The notes beneath the pieces are model-generated. The model did not search any database and was not told where the DNA came from. It worked only from the letters and a program-made list of their open reading frames with translations. The position numbers and the translations under genes were made by a program. A stretch of DNA of 64,000 nt. Source: SpSt-501 sp037481615 (GTDB taxonomy: Bacteria; Desulfobacterota; Desulfobacteria; Desulfobacterales; SpSt-501). Location: assembly GCA_037481615.1 (NCBI GenBank), contig JBBFLI010000006.1; one strand, 5' to 3'. How positions within the stretch are numbered: the stretch's first letter is position 1; every line of letters starts with the position of its first letter. Positions 62,170-64,000 of the stretch are shown one piece after another.

Positions 62170-63408
62170 TCAGGGGGCGGGCGGCGGGCAGGTCAAGGGG
62201 CGCGGCAGGCGGCGGAAAGCGACCAGGGCCGCGGTGAGGTAGAAGAGGGCGACGGCCGCGAAAACGGATCGGTAGCCGAAGAGCAGGCCGATCGTCACCC
62301 CCACCATCGGCGCGAGCGCGCGGGCGGCCGCGTTGACCGAGTTGTCCAGCCCGTAGACCGCCCCTTCCTCGCCGCAGTCGGTGTAGCGGGCGAGCAGCGC
62401 GCTCACGCCGGTGACGATGCCGCCGTGGGCGATGCCGGCCACGAGGTGGAGCAGGAGAAAGGCCATGCTCCGCTCGGTGACGACCTGGAGCAGGAACGCC
62501 AGGCCGCCGGCGAGGGCGCAGGCGGCGACGATCGGGCGGTGGCCGGCCCGGTCGCCCAGGCGTCCCAGGAAAACGGCGGCGATGGCGGCGGCGACCGAGG
62601 AAGCCCCGATCACCGTGCCGGTAAAGCGGTTCACGCCGGCGGGGTCGGAGAGGAGCTCGAGGGCGAAGAGCGGGAGAATGGGAACGAAGGCCATGCGGCA
62701 AAGGGAATCGATGAACCGCAGGAGGTAGGCGGGCAGAACGCCGGGTGCCCCGAGAACGTGCCGCCACTCCCGGCGGAAGCCGGGATGCGCGGGCCGCGGC
62801 CGCTCCGCGGGGATAGGCGGCTCACGCACCCCGAAGGCGACGATCACGCCGGCGAGCGCCAGCAGCCCGCTGGTGACATGGAAGGCCGCCGCGTAGCCGA
62901 AGGCGTCGGCCACGGCGCCCCCGATCACCGGGCCGAGGCCCACCCCCGCGGCCAGCCCGACCTGGAGCAGGCCCATGGCCCATCCCGAACGCTCGCGGGG
63001 TGCGGCGGCGGCGACCAGGGCGTTCGCCGCGGCGATCGTCCCGGTGACCATCCCCTGGAGCGTCCGCAGGAGAACCAGCTCCTCGGCCGATCGCACGAAG
63101 GCCATCAGCCCCAGCAGCAGCGCTCCCCCGAACATGGCGCGCTCCACCATGAGCTTTTTGCCCCAGCGGTCGGCGAGCGCCCCCCAGAACGGCGAGGCGA
63201 GGGCCATGGAGAACGCCTGCCCGGAGAAGACGAGGCCGGAAAGCAGATCGGTGTCGGTTCCGGTCGCCGAACCGAGAGACCGGACGTAGAGGGGAAGAAA
63301 GGGAAAGACGCTCGAAAAGCCGACCGAGGAGATCACCTGGCAGAACACCATCACGGCGAGCGTTCGTTTCCATGCGGGATCGGCCTCGATCGGCTGGTCG
63401 GCGCTCAT
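62170..63408 (-). CDS. MFS transporter
   Basis: 412 residues, 12 predicted helices. The MFS motif between helices 2 and 3 is ASPFWGALADRWGKKLMVERA. The VTGTIAAANALVAAAAPRERSGWAMG region resembles multidrug or metabolite exporters of the DHA1 group. No substrate can be assigned. Follows the importer operon's binding protein gene by 96 bp on the same side. Confidence 0.85.
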   Translation of the reverse strand: MSADQPIEADPAWKRTLAVMVFCQVISSVGFSSVFPFLPLYVRSLGSATGTDTDLLSGLVFSGQAFSMALASPFWGALADRWGKKLMVERAMFGGALLLGLMAFVRSAEELVLLRTLQGMVTGTIAAANALVAAAAPRERSGWAMGLLQVGLAAGVGLGPVIGGAVADAFGYAAAFHVTSGLLALAGVIVAFGVREPPIPAERPRPAHPGFRREWRHVLGAPGVLPAYLLRFIDSLCRMAFVPILPLFALELLSDPAGVNRFTGTVIGASSVAAAIAAVFLGRLGDRAGHRPIVAACALAGGLAFLLQVVTERSMAFLLLHLVAGIAHGGIVTGVSALLARYTDCGEEGAVYGLDNSVNAAARALAPMVGVTIGLLFGYRSVFAAVALFYLTAALVAFRRLPRPLTCPPPAP

Positions 63409-63432
63409 CGGGCTCCGCGGGCGGATAGGGGG

Positions 63433-63849
63433 CTACCGGTGTTTGCGCACGAAGGGGAAGACGTCCGTCAGGCCGAGAAGGTCGGTCAGCAGCAGAACGA
63501 GAAAGACGATCAGGATCGCCGTGACCAGAACCCCGACGGCGCCGGAACCGGCGGGCAGCGAATCGATCCGGCGGGCGATCTCCCGGGCCTCGGCATCGGA
63601 GAGGGCGTCGACGCGGGCCCGGGCTTCTTCGGGGTCGATCCCCTGCGCCCGGAGGCGCGCCTGCACCTCCTCGCGGGCGAGCAGGCTCCGGATCATTTCG
63701 CGCGCCGCATCGGGCGACCGATCCTGCGGCAAGAGATCGGCGGTGGGGACGAGGGCGGCGAAAGCCCGCCCCGCGGGCAGGGCCGTGAGGAGCATCCAGG
63801 CGGCAAGGACCCAGCAAAGCGGTCTAAGCAGGGGCATTCTCGTGAACAT
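63433..63849 (-). CDS. PA2779-family protein
   Basis: 138 residues from ATG 63849. Signal-like N-terminus (helix about 10-30, cleavage near GRAFA), the conserved LVPTADLLPQDRS, a helical segment with QARLRAQGIDPEEARARVDALSDAEAREIA-type repeats, and a C-terminal membrane helix (TAILIVFLVLLLTDLLGL). This family usually sits beside a PA2778-type cysteine peptidase; that partner is not visible before the window edge. Function unknown. Confidence 0.8.
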   Translation of the reverse strand: MFTRMPLLRPLCWVLAAWMLLTALPAGRAFAALVPTADLLPQDRSPDAAREMIRSLLAREEVQARLRAQGIDPEEARARVDALSDAEAREIARRIDSLPAGSGAVGVLVTAILIVFLVLLLTDLLGLTDVFPFVRKHR

Positions 63850-64000
63850 GGTTCGTTTTTCCTCCTTGGGTGCGCCGTGGGATCCGTGATATGGGATCCG
63901 GATCAAGGAATCCTATCGCAAGCTTCCGGGGATCTGCAACCGGCCGGCCACGCGAGCCGGTCTCGGGGGTCTTCATGGAGACGGCCGTCGGCTTTCGCGC
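63850..64000. other. Right-edge intergenic sequence
   Basis: No supported gene or RNA. An ATG at 63974 (plus strand) opens a short frame to the edge but lacks a ribosome site. Confidence 0.4.

Noticed and set aside
63974..64000. Start of a plus-strand gene at the right edge
   Set aside because: Only nine codons are visible and there is no ribosome-binding site; not supportable.

Overview
The window reads as chromosomal DNA from a very GC-rich anaerobic sulfur-metabolising bacterium, most likely a member of the Desulfobacterota (deltaproteobacterial lineage). The main evidence is a complete dsrMKJOP operon preceded by a stand-alone RsbRD-type N-terminal domain protein, an arrangement typical of that group; genus cannot be fixed from the sequence. 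dsrAB is not in the window, so sulfate/sulfite reduction versus sulfur disproportionation is not decided. No rRNA, tRNA, CRISPR array or insertion sequence was recognised.

Layout. 1-6.3 kb: partial MBL hydrolase, DHH phosphoesterase, clpB, a MinD-like ATPase, a zinc-ribbon protein and the RsbRD_N-like protein. 6.3-11.4 kb: dsrMKJOP, ended by a strong terminator. 11.5-13.4 kb: aguB-aguA (agmatine to putrescine). 13.5-16.4 kb: a FIST-domain sensor overlapping a hybrid histidine kinase. 16.7-48.8 kb: a large phosphate-starvation island. It holds phoU; a C-P lyase operon (acyltransferase-phnGHIJKLM-phosphatase) facing phnCDE and a PhnO-like acetyltransferase; an OlsF-type ornithine-lipid synthase diverging from a LysE exporter; a PHP-glycosyltransferase; a decayed phoH; a PAP2 phosphatase and glycosyltransferase; a PEP-synthase/RPH-like gene broken by one in-frame TAG; pstCA, pstS, pstB; phoBR; and an MGDG-synthase-like glycosyltransferase. 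48.8-53 kb: an O-acetylhomoserine sulfhydrylase and a PEP-synthase-like protein. 53-58.2 kb: a TauE/SafE operon with four small envelope or hypothetical proteins, read from a near-perfect sigma-54 promoter and diverging from a membrane-anchored sigma-54 activator. 58.2-64 kb: an iron-type ABC importer, an MFS transporter and a PA2779-family protein.

How it fits together. Upstream of most genes in the phosphate island I find tandem 7-bp units of the type CTAAC/CTCAT/CTGAC repeated every 11 bp, the geometry of PhoB boxes. By this signal phoB, phoU, pstCA, pstS, phn, olsF, lysE, the PHP-glycosyltransferase, the RPH-like gene and two unknown small genes form one Pho regulon. Its theme is phosphorus economy: high-affinity Pi uptake, phosphonate cleavage, and replacement of phospholipids by ornithine lipids and glycolipids. 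Gene decay is concentrated at 34-39.4 kb, inside this island.
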